A stretch of DNA of 64,000 nt from Sparassis latifolia (lineage: Eukaryota; Basidiomycota; Agaricomycetes; Polyporales; Sparassidaceae), in the NCBI GenBank assembly GCA_018466975.1, contig CM031559.1, positions 1,178,001 through 1,242,000 on the forward strand, given 5' to 3'. The notes beneath the pieces were generated by a model. It did no database searches. It saw only the letters and a list, made by a program, of their open reading frames with translations, and was not told where the DNA came from. Below, one piece after another: positions 1 to 11,991 of this stretch. Within the stretch, counting starts at the first letter, position 1, and each line of letters starts with the position of its first letter. A program made the translations under genes and the position numbers.

Positions 1-1098
1 ACAAGCATGCATAACGTCGAGCGCATCGTGTTACTGTAAGTCATGCGGCCGATGATATGGGAGAAAATCATGAGAATGGATATGACAATTGCCTTCATTG
101 TCTTCTGAACCGGGCGCGTTCGGTGATTGGTCGGAGCGTGGGCAACGATGTTGATTGCGAGAAAGGTTGTGATGTTGCATGCAACATCGAGGGGCGACAC
201 TGAGCAGGCAGAAATTTTTTCTGGTCACTCAAGAAGTATACTGAGGGACAAAACCGGTATTTCACCAGGTAGGTAATATTCAAGTAGCGGTAGTGCGAAG
301 GCTGCGGAGAGTGGTCTTCTTGAACAGTCAGGCTAACGATCATATTAATCGACCAGTAAAATTAATCAGTGAAAACATTGTACTCACTAAATACTGCTAC
401 TTGAGCTGTCGGGCCAGTATATTACTGCAAGCACGACGGTGAAGGAGCCAGTGCAACCCGAACAGTGGACGAGCGCGCATCACTAAGACAACCCGCGGAC
501 CCAGCAATATCAAACAGGCTGTCAAACTAAGCAGGGGGTTCATCCCGCATGGCTACACCTGTATCAGTACTGTGGTCCGTCAGGATACGATCGGTAAGCT
601 TGCAACACGGCACTGCGTATCGCGCATGCATGATTCATGAAAATTGCATTTCATTGAGACTTGGGGTCAGGTACAATCTTCTTGTTGGAGGATAACATGG
701 CCTTCGCAGTCGAAGTTGTCTATACTCTTTGTGACTAGTGGGTTGCCGAGGTGATGAGGATTGACAATTGTCGACAGCGGCTGTGCAGGGCTGCCAGAGA
801 GAACAGTTGTCAGTAGAGCAACGCGTCAAAAACTGTCACGTGCGCGCATTAAACACGATTGCAACGACACTCTAAGTCTCCAACGACAGACGCGCCTTCG
901 AGCGATGGGAAGTGCTTCTCCCACAACAATTCCATACACTCCAGTGCTACATACTCTATACCTACCAAATTCACGGCAACTGAGAAGTAGTAAATAAAAT
1001 TTTGTCCATTATTGGGTTACCCAACCCCACCTGCGAATCACAAAGAGCCGATGTCACTGTCATTCTCCATACGAATGGAACTTCTCAAACACAACAGA
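1..1098. other. Spacer with no recognisable gene
   Basis: No reading frame here shows a family signature, and no exon chain with plausible GT-AG junctions could be assembled. The short open frames on both strands have no conserved motif. The last 100 bases are the 3' flank of the first RTA1-like gene. Confidence 0.5.
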
Positions 1099-2555
1099 TT
1101 ACTGGGAGGTACTATCCTCCTTCGATGACGGATTGATCTCCTTGTCGACAGAGGAGTGTTCAGAGTCGACCAACTCAGCGTCCTTGCTTGGCGATGTGTA
1201 CCGCATCCACGTATTTCCGGGGCCCAGCAGGCGTCCAGGGTGCAGGACATTGATCGTGTACATCGCGAGGGTGATCATCGCACCGTCGAAAACGTCTATC
1301 GGCCGCAGATTATTATCGCGTGACACATGCCACATGGGGAGAAACGCACTGAATAAAGCCTGCGTGTGAATGATCACGCCGGTCCATCCGTTCGCCAGTT
1401 CCTGTGGATTTAAACGGTGTGAGCGGCGGTGACAGGATAGCTATCGCATTGTAACTGACAATAGTTCTGTAAATAGATCTGCAGGGAACGCCGTCAGCTT
1501 TACGTACAAGAATCGCGTCGCTCGTAGCATTACCGGATGTAAATGAACACGCTGCTGGCAGCCAGCCCGAGGAGCATTAGCTTCATGTTCTTGTCCATAT
1601 CCGAAGTCCTTGCACCGGTGCTCCTGGCACGCACTGGCCAGTCCTTGAGGCTCCGGGTGATAAATTCCGCTGCAAGTGCCATGTAAAAGTGATGGCAGCT
1701 GCAAGGCGAAAATTAGTGAATGCAATTTGTACGCATCGAAAAGCAGACTGACCAAGCTGGAAGGCAATACCCGCTAGCATGACGCGTCCTCCCTAGTGCA
1801 TTGTCAAGGCTGGTTCGTGTCGTCGCACCCGGAGGCATACTCACGGATTGAGGACTGGTGCCTTTCGAGACTGCAGTTGCGGCCTCCGCTCCGCCGGCTG
1901 CTTGGACTATGAGTGCGATAATGTCCTGGCTCGGAAAATTAGCAAGAGAGGTAGCACAGACATCGTTGACGTACACAGCTCACGAAAACGGCAGTGTCTG
2001 TTTACTCGTGTCAACATAATCGAAGGCGAGAACTAAAGGACATACACCATTTGGCACTCAGACGACTATAGCATTCACCAAGGCGAGTGATTATCTGACC
2101 CAAAATCACAAAGTTAGCAGCGACGAGTGGTGTCGGGGCTATAATAGTCGTTGTAATCCTATTTCATGACACAGTGAGTGGTCCCAGAACCCGACTCATC
2201 AAACTCAGCACTCACTGCATGACATAAGGTGAGAACAACAAGTCGTTAAAGCTGGACCATAGTCTCCCTGCCCATCCGAGGATCTCCAAAATTCCGCAGA
2301 CCACCGCTGTGACGGTGAGCCACCACAGACGATAACGCAGTGCTTGGGCGAAGTGAACAACTACACAATGCATTCAGTGCTTCCCGCCACATACCGTCGA
2401 GAGGGACACCTACGAGTAGTTATCGAAAAAAGGACGATGTATAGAATGCACACCCACTCCGTTGGGGTGTATCCATATCGCGACCTCTTGGGCGCAATCG
2501 CTGCTCGGACTACAGGTGCCGTGGTAAAAAGAACAGCAGCAATGGAAAGGTGCAC
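1099..2555 (-). CDS. RTA1-like seven-helix membrane protein, copy 1
   Basis: This is a fungal RTA1 family protein (lipid-translocating exporter/resistance family), an integral membrane protein of about 300 residues. The transported or sensed ligand is not known from sequence. In gene order I can read the diagnostic family blocks: YGYTPTEWVCILY (helix 1), RYRLWW, CGILEILGWAGRLWSS, TTTIIAPTPLVAANFVILGQII (helix 3), VMLAGIAFQL, FIYIRSIYRTI, ELANGW and FNVFDGAMITLAMYTINVLHPGRLLG, followed by a hydrophilic acidic tail ending in a TAA at 1099-1101. About nine exons join in frame through short introns, for example near 2110-2170, 1790-1850 and 1270-1320. The ATG at 2555 lies in a stretch that could also be the first intron (acceptor CTGTAG before 2509), so the N-terminus is uncertain. 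It pairs with the second copy at 5.2-6.7 kb on the same strand, so the two are tandem paralogs. Confidence 0.82.
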
Positions 2556-5242
2556 GAATACGCACTTACTAGATCCATTGAGAGACGTGGGGAAGGAACA
2601 GAAACTTCAACGGAGAAACGTTGGGGGAGGTTATAAGTACTGCGGCCACCAGCGGCTAAGGAATCGCAGTATTCGCTTGTGAATCATAAGTAGTGATTTC
2701 GGCATACACAACTCGGAAGTTCCGGACATCTTGTTTACACTGGCATCTGTCGTTCCTGTGCTGAATATTGAATCCTCACGATCGGAAGAATGTTTCTGCC
2801 TGGGGCGCACGATGATGCCATCCCCCGCTCAGCAGGGCAGGCCGCTTCAAGGCTGAAGGCGTCTAGCAAAGATAAGAGAAACTGGTCAATGCGACCGATA
2901 GACCGGCCACGTTCGACTGTGGCTACGAACGTCTTGGCTTGCATTTGATTGCTCTGCGTGCAGCAGCGCCACACTAGGCGCTCCGATCGATACAGCCCGA
3001 GGTACAAGCCGTTGTCCAAGCTTCCGCAGCACTAGAACTTCGAAAAAATAACCTTGCACCCACCTGCCAGCCCCAGGGAAGGAGACTCGACAGGTACGCG
3101 GATAATCTGTTACCGTACCGTGGTACTGGCGGTGGGAAAGCTTCCAATTGAGAGGTTACTAGTAGACCCTACCTACGCGATTGGTGCTCTGTGCTCGCGA
3201 AAAAAATTGCAGCTCTGCGCTGCGCAGTTACAGCCAAGACTAACATATTCTCACACGCGCTCGACGAGATCCCAAGTTACCCATGAAGGGGCGGGCGATG
3301 GATATATGCGCCTGAGATATACTTCCGAGATATCGATCTCTCCGAGACACAAGCGCTTAATAACCCGGGCATGCGCCCGAAGTACGCCTTCTCTTTCGAC
3401 CAATAAGTATCTACCTCCCAGCGTTGGGCTTGGAAACCCCAACGGACCGTCTCGTGCATGTACTATGATTGTTCACTACGATACGGCTCGGGATCGACCC
3501 CCTATAACGGTCAACCTCGGGAACGTCATCCGCGGGCCGGGCATTCATGACGGATCCGGAGATTCAATATGTAGCCAGCTTGCTAAAATAAGAGAAGATC
3601 TCCGGAGACTGGAGCCCGCATGTATTGGCTTTTACCCGTCATGAACCTGATCATTGTCTGGTGTCTGGACGAGACGCGTCGCGACAGGAAGCTTATGAAT
3701 GATGCAGGGAGACGATGCAAGTGGTATGATTTGTGCTCCCTCAATACCAGCTTCAATTGGGTTTTCACTGGAGATCTTTGGTCCAACATCACACTCACCT
3801 GATTCCGCCAACTTCAACATTACCCTTCCATCCGGGCGTTCGTAGATGCCATACGCATCTTGACATCTCACCTGTGTAGTTCAGAGCTACATCGTGTCAT
3901 GTAACCCAGACTCACCCTGCGTCCTAGTACTGCGCGTGAGATAGCGCAGGTCTGCGCACAGAGCTTCCGACATAACGTCACTGAGAAACTGCAAAGGGGT
4001 TCGGTTGAGCGACACGCTACACCTACGCGTGGTGGCTGGACGCATTCATTGTAGCACATAGGCAGTAGTCGGTCTGCGCCCAGATGCAGCATGAGTGAGC
4101 ACGCTGCGCAAGACAATTCACATACCACCGAACGGGACCTGCGATGGAGTGAGAACGTCTGCGTACTGGAGCGGATTAACATCAGCAACTCCAACGGCGC
4201 ACAATCTAGGGTCTGAGTCTATTGGACAGACTCAGCAAACAGCGGCCTCTGATCATCAAAGTCTGGCAGAGGGAACGAATTATCCTTGACTCAAACAATA
4301 TCTTGCTCAACAGGCTAGATCCGGAGTGCTAGGTCCATTACCATTTACTTCATGCGAAAGGACGTGAGCCGTGACTCAAGACTCAAAATCGAGTCGTGAC
4401 TGGGGAATAGCTGGGGAAGTCATCTGAGAATGCCTCGCTATAGGATGAACCATTGAAGTTCTCCTCACCATTGTGACTTCCCGCGGAGACAGATAAGTTT
4501 TTCCTGATGTGCGCAAGCACCGCCGAGTAGCTGTGCCAGCACGCGGATCAATATTCTCAGGCCTTAGGCCCTTTGACTTTCCCATGCATACCGGAGACAG
4601 AGAGACCCACCCCAGTCCGTCACAAGTAACGGATAATGAGCTCAACGCGGTCAATCCCACTCATGCCTTTCTGAGATCATCGCGCTACTGCGGATCCACA
4701 GATCCGCTGCAACATGGTTAGCGGCTAAAGCACCCTCAGATGGCACGAGGAGTGATACAGTAGGTTGCCAGGGTCGTGGTGTCCTGCAGCTGTTCATTAA
4801 AGTTGTTTCGCCTACGCAAGTCATCCAGAGACACATGAGAAAAGCCAGACTGAAAAATCGAAATTACAGGTACATCACCAAGCTTGAAATGGGAGCTTGG
4901 TCGCGGTGGTCTCCCCAGGCAGAATGGATACTCTGCTTCAACCTGCACGCCTCAGGATATCCTAGCTCACGGTGGATCTGGACACGTCATGCGGGCGTCA
5001 AACAGATAGACGCTCTAGTTCTCCGCGAGCATTGCGAACAAATTAGATCTAGTAGTGTCGGCCCGATCAGCATAGTGAAGTTGGTTCAACATCCTTCGAA
5101 GAGAATGACTTGAGGTGTGACAGGGTAATTGGCTCCCTTAAATGAATATGAACAAACTGGCTGGCCCAAGATATTAGAGTACATCATGAACTCAGCTATA
5201 TCGTGCAGAGCAACGCCTTGCAACCGACAACGGAAACAGTGT
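2556..5242. other. Spacer between the two RTA1-like genes
   Basis: About 2.7 kb without a recognisable gene. Several open frames of 60-196 codons occur on both strands, including one of 196 codons at 3054-3644. None has biased codon use, a conserved motif or an exon partner. A copy of the recurring motif GACGCGTCGCGAC lies near 3672-3685. Confidence 0.45.
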
Positions 5243-6659
5243 CTACGCCGCACACACAGAGGAACGTTCTGATAATCTATACTCCTCCTTGATCTTATCT
5301 TCCCCTTCGTCATCCTCTTTCCTAGGCGGAGAGATAGCTTCTCTCCATGTTTGTGCGGGCCCGAGCAGGAAAGCAGGATGAAGGAAGTTGAGGGTGAACA
5401 TCGCTAGAGTAATCATGGTTCCATCGAAGACATCTATGGAGGGTACGAGCCGTAAGCCGAATCAGGGGCACCGACGGTCGCAGAGACTTACTGAAATAGA
5501 CCTGTGTGTGTATGATTGTGCCACTCCATCCATTCGACAATTCCTGAAGCACGTAGCGTGAGCTACTCGAGAATAGAGGGGGGACAAGACGCATACTATT
5601 GTCCTATAAATTGATCTTATAGAAGACATAAGATACTGCGTCACTGTGTCGCAAGTGGATGGCTTACCGGAAGTAGATGAATATACTGCTAGTGGCCAAG
5701 CTGAGAAGCATCAGTTTCGTCTTCTTGTCCATTCTATAGTCTCCTAGAGGCATGCCAGTCGCGCGAAGCGGCTTGCTGTACGCGCATCGTATGACGAACT
5801 CAGAAGCCAGGACCATATAGAACGTAATTGCCGCTGGGAGCAGGAGCTTAGATCGGATGGAAGGTTCACAGCAGGCACTACGTACCAAACTGGAATGCAA
5901 TACCGGCCAGCATAATATACCCACCCTGCATCAGGCAGGGAATGAGTGATGCGAGTTATGGCTGAGGAAATCTGGATGGCTCACAGTCTTGGGGTTGTTG
6001 GCGTTCTGGACGGCTGTAGCCGCTGTTGCACCACCGACTGCTTGTATGACAAGGGCGACGATGTCCTATAAACAACAGTTAGCATAACATGGACTTGCAC
6101 ATGCATATGCAGCACATACACAGCTGATAAATACGGTTGTGTCTATAACCAGCTGTTAGCGACCGTCAAAATAAACGGCTTACCAAAAGTTACTTACACC
6201 ACATGGGACTCAGGCGACTGTAGCATGGTCCTAATCTGCGAATGATTTGTCCTAGGATCACAAAATTGGCTGCAATTAAGGGTGTCGGGGCTATGATGGT
6301 TGTCGTCATTCTGAACCCCCACCGATCAGGATTATAGCATGAAATGCCGGAAATATGCACTCACTGCATGATATACGGAGCCAGCAGATCCACGTTAATA
6401 CTCGACCACAGCCTCCCACACCAGCCAAGGATCTCTAATATTCCACACATAGATGCGGTAACGATGAGCCACCATAAACGAGAATATATTGCTTGAACGG
6501 TGTGGATCACTGGCAGTACTGTCAGTGTTCTGCAAATACCGGGTGATCAGAGGGACATACAAGAAGTCACACCGAATAGAACAATGAAAAGGATGCATAG
6601 CCACTCTGTGGGGGTGTATCCATATGGCGAATTCTTGAAGGAAGTGACCGTGTAGAGGA
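5243..6659 (-). CDS. RTA1-like seven-helix membrane protein, copy 2
   Basis: Second RTA1 family gene, with the same exon plan as the copy at 1.1-2.5 kb. Readable blocks in order are SPYGYTPTEWLCILFIVLFG (near 6600), LWWLIVTASMCGILEILGW, MTTTIIAPTPLIAANFVILG (near 6300), IRSIYRTI, ELSNGW, and VDVFDGTMITLAMFTLNFLH with the leucine-rich helix 7. An acidic/basic tail then ends in TAG at 5243-5245. The intron after SIYRTI (GTATGC to TTCAG, before the ELSNGW exon) sits at exactly the same position as in copy 1. The first coding exon was not found: the frame upstream of 6659 is closed by a stop and preceded by a good acceptor (TTCGTAG), so a short start exon should lie between about 6680 and 6950. 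Role and localisation are as for copy 1. The gene appears intact from helix 1 to the C-terminus. Confidence 0.78.
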
Positions 6660-9600
6660 CTACGAAAGAAAATTGTTAAGCTCGAGGTCAAAGTCGACAA
6701 GTGAGAATGGCCATACCAGACATATTGGCGCTCGGGACGAAAAGTGTGTGCGGATAGTCAACAGAAAAAGAGTAAAGGGGGGATACAGTTGAACTGTGGA
6801 GAGCTTTTCGCCCTCATGTACTGATGTGGACAAAGATGTCATGCTTGTCCGGTGGAGCCAGTGGGAATAGGGAGCTTCAAGCCTGATAGTTATATTGCCC
6901 ACGCAGTCATATCCAAGGGACGTCCGGGCTGGGTCCTGACTGCATAGAGAACGACAGCACTTTCCTCATGCAACCGCATGTGTAAGGAGGCGCTACCCAA
7001 TAACAGAGGATGCCGGGTGCGGCGTTTGCGGTTCGCCCAATAGCGAGCGCTTTTGTGAGGAGAAGCTGCGGGTAAAACGGGCAAGAAGACGCACTATTTG
7101 TCCGACGGTGATAGAGGAACTATCGAGAATCCAGCATGTTTTCTCCATGGAACTATAATCTCACGCGGTACCGAGTCAAGAATCAATTTCCGTACCGCGC
7201 CTCTGCCGGTCTGGATTGAGCATCACTTCCACGAGCATCGTAGAACCGGGAGAGGGTCGGAATGACTGAGGTCATCGCAAAGTCATTCTGCAGATGTCAG
7301 CGAGGTCGCCACCATTCAACCATTGCTATGCCCGACACCAAGGTCCTCCAAAATTTACTCGTTCAGATCTCGGCGCGGTTCGAAGCCTGGCATGATGGTC
7401 TCGGCAGAAGGCAGAGCACATGATCAGCATCGAACTTGAGTCGACGTCTGCTCCAAGTGGTAGTGACCAACGTTACCTAGGCACTCATGTGAACATCGAT
7501 GACCACGAAATAGCGACAAAAGAATTGTGAAGCCCCACCTCCAAGACACCTGAGATCCAGTGCCTCAAACATGACAGCTGTGTCTTGGAACTTGTTCCGA
7601 AGAGCTCCAAAGCTCCCGAATGGAGAAGGCTGGAACGGAGCTGTGAATCCCAGACACGTTCCGCGGCCGAATTGGATAGTGTTTCATTTCCGGACACCGT
7701 GCGGAGGGCCTAACACCTCTATGCTGCCGTAGAGCGGTCGAACCGTCCTTCTATCTCACGATATCGACCACGCCGCTTGGGCCCGCATCACCTCACCAAA
7801 TCTGTGCTTGCAAGACGTAAAGCGCATGGTGCATGTGCCAAGGAGTTCGCGCAAGCTCCCATAACACGACACATAGCCTTTCGAGGGTCGGTTGATTAAG
7901 TACTGCCGAGTCGACTCGGAGATGTGACGGAAGATGCGTCGATTGTCAAAGACGATGGCATCTAGTCTCGATTCCAGACGTTCACCGCACGGAGGCTGAT
8001 ATGTCGGAAATCGAAAAAACCAATATGCATATGGCAGCCTCCTTGTTAGAACTGTGCTGGCTGTTTTTTCGATATTGGGGTCCGGCAGCCTCCGAGGCGG
8101 AGCCGAGGAGCGGCACAGTACGATCGTCTTGCGAGACTAGATGGCGTCACGAAAAGGCCATATTCGCTCCGACGATCCCGTCATGCGCCGCGCGATCATG
8201 ATGCATGACATTGACATGGTAATTAGGATTGTTCTGCAGCCTCTCTAACTGCGGCGACGGTGATTTTCCGGCGAGCGTTGATCACAGTGAGCGCTCACAA
8301 AGTCAAGTCAAGATGCTGGCAGGATGCACTCCACCGCAGTAGCTAGCAGACGGGCCCGGATCTCGAGGAAGATGACTAGAAGAGGAGGTATGTCGTCGTC
8401 ATGATGATCCGGGCAGTTTCTCAGAACAATACTTAGGCTGCCCCGTAGCCACGTGGACCTAGTCAGTCAAATGTCAAACAGCAATGTTTAACGAACGCCG
8501 ACAGATACTTTACTCCGGTTACGAGACCATCCGAGGGTGGAGGCTCTACCACTTGCTATGTATTGCAAGTCAGATCTACCAGAATGTGAACATGTTGTAG
8601 ACCATGCGGTAGCCCATGGGGCAAGGAAAACTATTCTCGTCCTATATATATGGGGTGATTATGCTACTGTAAGCCACAAGCCACTCCGCAAAATTAATTT
8701 ATTCTGACGACCTCAGAAACTTCCCCTTGTCGTAACCTATCGAAAGGGCCTCAAAATACCTACATGTGTAGAACTACTGAGTGCCTAACCCAGTAGTAGT
8801 TCTTTGGTATCTGATTCACCCCTTCGACTGACCCTGCTCGTAAGCACGATTCGGTTATGCCATCCTTCTCGGACGGGTTCGAAGTAGACCGGCGCATCAC
8901 AGACGCTACACGCTATCGTGATACGCTCAAATTCAGCAAAGGGAAGAATAGCAGAGGGTAAAGATCACAATCATCCTCACGACCGTGGAAGTTTACATTG
9001 GCCTGATGTGCGGCATTTCTCTTCGAATGATCAGTAACGTCCGTCGTCAAGAAACTGACGTCAGTTTTAGGCTCTAAAAGTACCATGTCGAAGAGGCGAT
9101 TTCGGAAGCAGATCTGGACGACATGCATCCACTTGCAGTGGCAAAGCAATTCCGTCTCGTTTATCAACATTGTCTAGAAAACTCATCCCTGAGCCGATAG
9201 CACCCCTCAGATCGATCTCGGGACGCCCAAAGCTCTAAGACGGCCGCGGATGTGCCTGGACGTACTATACTGAGAAGACGGATCACCTCTCGGTAGGTAG
9301 AGGCGGTCATGGGAGGCCATGAATTGACCCCGCATTCTTCTTGGCTCGTTCCGATGAGCTACGCGCCCTCAAGTTCAAGTCAAACTCACAAATCCTTGCT
9401 ACACATGCAGCCAATGGTCATGAAGACCCGCTCACTTGAATTACAATAATTTGTGACGTGCAATTTTCCTGAGGAGACGCACCAGCTCCCAGATTCCCAT
9501 AGGGTATGTTGTATGCACCTTAGGGACTCGTGGCCGTTAGTTTCCAGAAGTCCTTTAAAGCCAGTCTCTCAATCCTCGGAGGCAAACTATAGTGCAGTCG

Positions 9601-11082
9601 AGCGCTCAGCTCGACCTCCGCCATACCTTCGCAACTTTGTTCCTCGGGTACTTATGCGCACAGTGCCTGGAAGGCTTCCATCCAGCATGATTACTCCGTC
9701 GACATTTGGTCCATCGTCTCAAGCCGCTGAACTGTCAAGAACTTTGGCCGTTCGGGCCGAACATGATTATTTTAAATTTTCACTTGGCTTGACGCGATGT
9801 TCTAGATTGTACAGGCGCTGTGGAGATGGCTGCAGACGTTCACGGCCTACAGCAGAACGAATCGGCAAGCGCGCCGTGATATTATCTATGCTCAAGTGAG
9901 CGCGCATTGCCGTAACCATCCCGGACTTACGTTGACACGTCCATCGCCACCATCACGTTGTGACTGTTCGAATTTAAAACTCGACCTTTCTAACGTCGCA
10001 GCTACCAATCCCTTAGAAAGCTTCTCCATACCACGGCCGCCGAGAAGCTTCTAAGCATCAGTTCACGCGACCTGCCAATAGCTCGCGCGATTTTCCGGCA
10101 GTCCTTTCAATTGGCGTGTGCACGTACCAGTGAGTGGGTGCGCTTCCCTTCCGCAGGTTCGAAACTTTGAAGACTATACCATCGACGTTGGCCTCGATTT
10201 CCTGGGTGATCCTGGCTTTCCTCTTTCCAGTCCAATACTTGTCTCTGAGCGCTGAGCTATCCGGTGAATTGGTAGAAGGACTTCGAGGGACGACATCCCA
10301 ATTTGACCAGCTGTACTGTTCAGTCGTAAGTGTTCCTTCGTCCTCGTTGCCACGGGTCCGTCGCGACTCAGTGGGTCAACAGTATTCTGATATGAAGGAT
10401 TTCCAGACAAGCTCTCTGCGGCGATAGCACGGTTGCGCGACTCGTGCCTGCCTAAAGATGCACATAAGTGCGACTGCTTGTGCAATGGACCCTCCATAAC
10501 CGCCACTTTCCCCGACTCTGCGAGCGTCATGATGCATGCCTGCGCTCGATCAGACCTTCATGCGAAGATATATGATGCAGTAGTACTTCCCCTGAGGCCG
10601 ATGGTGTTTCGTCCCCGCGCTTGGCATCCCGGATGTTGCGGATGTCAGGTATGTGCGTGCTTCTACAATTTTCTTTCTCCCCCAGCTCAAGGCGAAAGCG
10701 CAGTTTGTTTCTTCCGACGTACCCCATTGAAGCCAAGCCGCATCAGGAGGGAAAAGGTAAGTCGGGAGCCTTGTCAAATGAGCCATGCACCGTCCGATCC
10801 GTCGTGGAGCATTGATCAATATTAATCTCCCCCGATCTCAGTATGGTATACGTTGTACATTCACAGTAGTGTACGCAAAGGACCTATCAGAGAGTTGTCT
10901 CTCCGGATTTAGCGGAAAATTGGTCTGACCACTCATGGGTATGTATATACGTGAAGGCGTGCAAGATCTGTCGCATGCAAATATATCGCAGAGTCTATAT
11001 TCATGCGCCACACTCCCCAGCCCATGGCCGCACCATGACACCAGCCAAAGTCCATGCCACTCTTTGGTGTCCGCGAACAAGC
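6660..11082. other. Gene-poor spacer
   Basis: About 4.4 kb in which no protein family could be recognised on either strand. The first 200-300 bases probably hold the missing start exon and promoter of the second RTA1-like gene. Open frames of 90-150 codons at 9453-9899, 10134-10427 and 10433-10825 have no motif, and their overlaps on the opposite strand are just as open, so I do not call them genes. Confidence 0.4.
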
Positions 11083-11991
11083 CTAATATACTCCAGGGAC
11101 TAGCCTCCATCGCACACGCTCTGCATACACCTCCCACGTCTTCCCGAACGCGCGATGCAGCTCCTCGTCCTCTCTCGCCAGTCTCACCAGCGTACACCAC
11201 ATTGCATACGACACCTTCACCACCCAGAACGTGAGCGCAGCCCACGCGACGGTGGCCCCGACGCGCGGCACGCACAGTACACCCACGTAGGGCACGCACG
11301 GGCGGAGCCAACACTCTCGTAGCCACGCACCAGGAGCGAGCCCGACGGCGGACGCGCCAACGAGCGTGAGGAAGACGCCTGTGTAGCTCGGATGTCGCAC
11401 AATCGCGTAAGGCCCGCCGGAAACGAGCCGATGCGAGGGCGTGATAGTAAGCTCGAAGGTGAATAGAGGGCCGAGTGCGCGGAAACACGCTAGACGGATG
11501 ACGGCGCCCGAAAGGACGGAGAGGGTGCCCAGCAAGAGCAACGGGTGCGACTTGGTGAGTGCTAAGGGTGGGGTAAAAGGGCAAAGGAGGCGAGAGAGGA
11601 TAGGTGAGAGTGGGTATGCGGGGTAGACGTGTGCGAAGGTCGCGAGGATGTCACAAATTGTCTCCGCCCAGATCATCATCTGGGGGGCACAATGCGAGGT
11701 CGTGTCAGTCAGCGCAACTTTGGATATGATGATATTCGAACTCCCCGGTCGTCTCACAAGTGAGTGGGAGTGAGCTCAGGTACGCACTTTGCTGCAGAAT
11801 GTAACGTGCCGCACACATCTCTCGAAGAACGTCCTGCGCTCGAGACACTGCGTCTTAGGAACAGGTGGATTGGGCGGTGAAAGAGAGAGATGGCCGGAGA
11901 CACCCGTCACGAGCAGGAGGGCGATTTTGACAAGTCCGTAGGATGTATTGTGATCAGAGAGCATCGCAGCAGACGTTCTGCTGAGCAGCAC
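11083..11991 (-). CDS. Protein-S-isoprenylcysteine O-methyltransferase (ICMT/Ste14 family)
   Basis: This enzyme carboxyl-methylates the C-terminal prenylated cysteine of CaaX proteins such as Ras and mating pheromone precursors, using S-adenosylmethionine in the endoplasmic reticulum membrane. Two exons fit: 11991-11788 and 11679-11083, joined in phase 0 by an intron with GTGCGT and CCCCCCAG borders. They encode 266 residues. The N-terminal exon has a hydrophobic helix and a PPNPP segment usual in fungal members. The second exon has further hydrophobic helices and the C-terminal catalytic signature GGPYAIVRHPSYTG, followed by REDEELHRAFGKTW and YAERVRWRLVPGVY, which are the cofactor- and substrate-binding motifs. 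The intron of 108 bases is longer than others in the window. A long antisense frame over the same region is a shadow. Length and motif order match an intact enzyme. Confidence 0.9.

Noticed and set aside
3054..3644. 196-codon plus-strand frame
   Set aside because: No motif, no biased composition, no splice partner; the opposite strand is also open over part of it.
9453..9899. 148-codon plus-strand frame in the gene desert
   Set aside because: No recognisable domain, hydrophobic pattern or neighbouring exon. Treated as chance.
10838..11584. 248-codon minus-strand frame
   Set aside because: It overlaps the ICMT gene in another frame. Only the ICMT frame carries family motifs.
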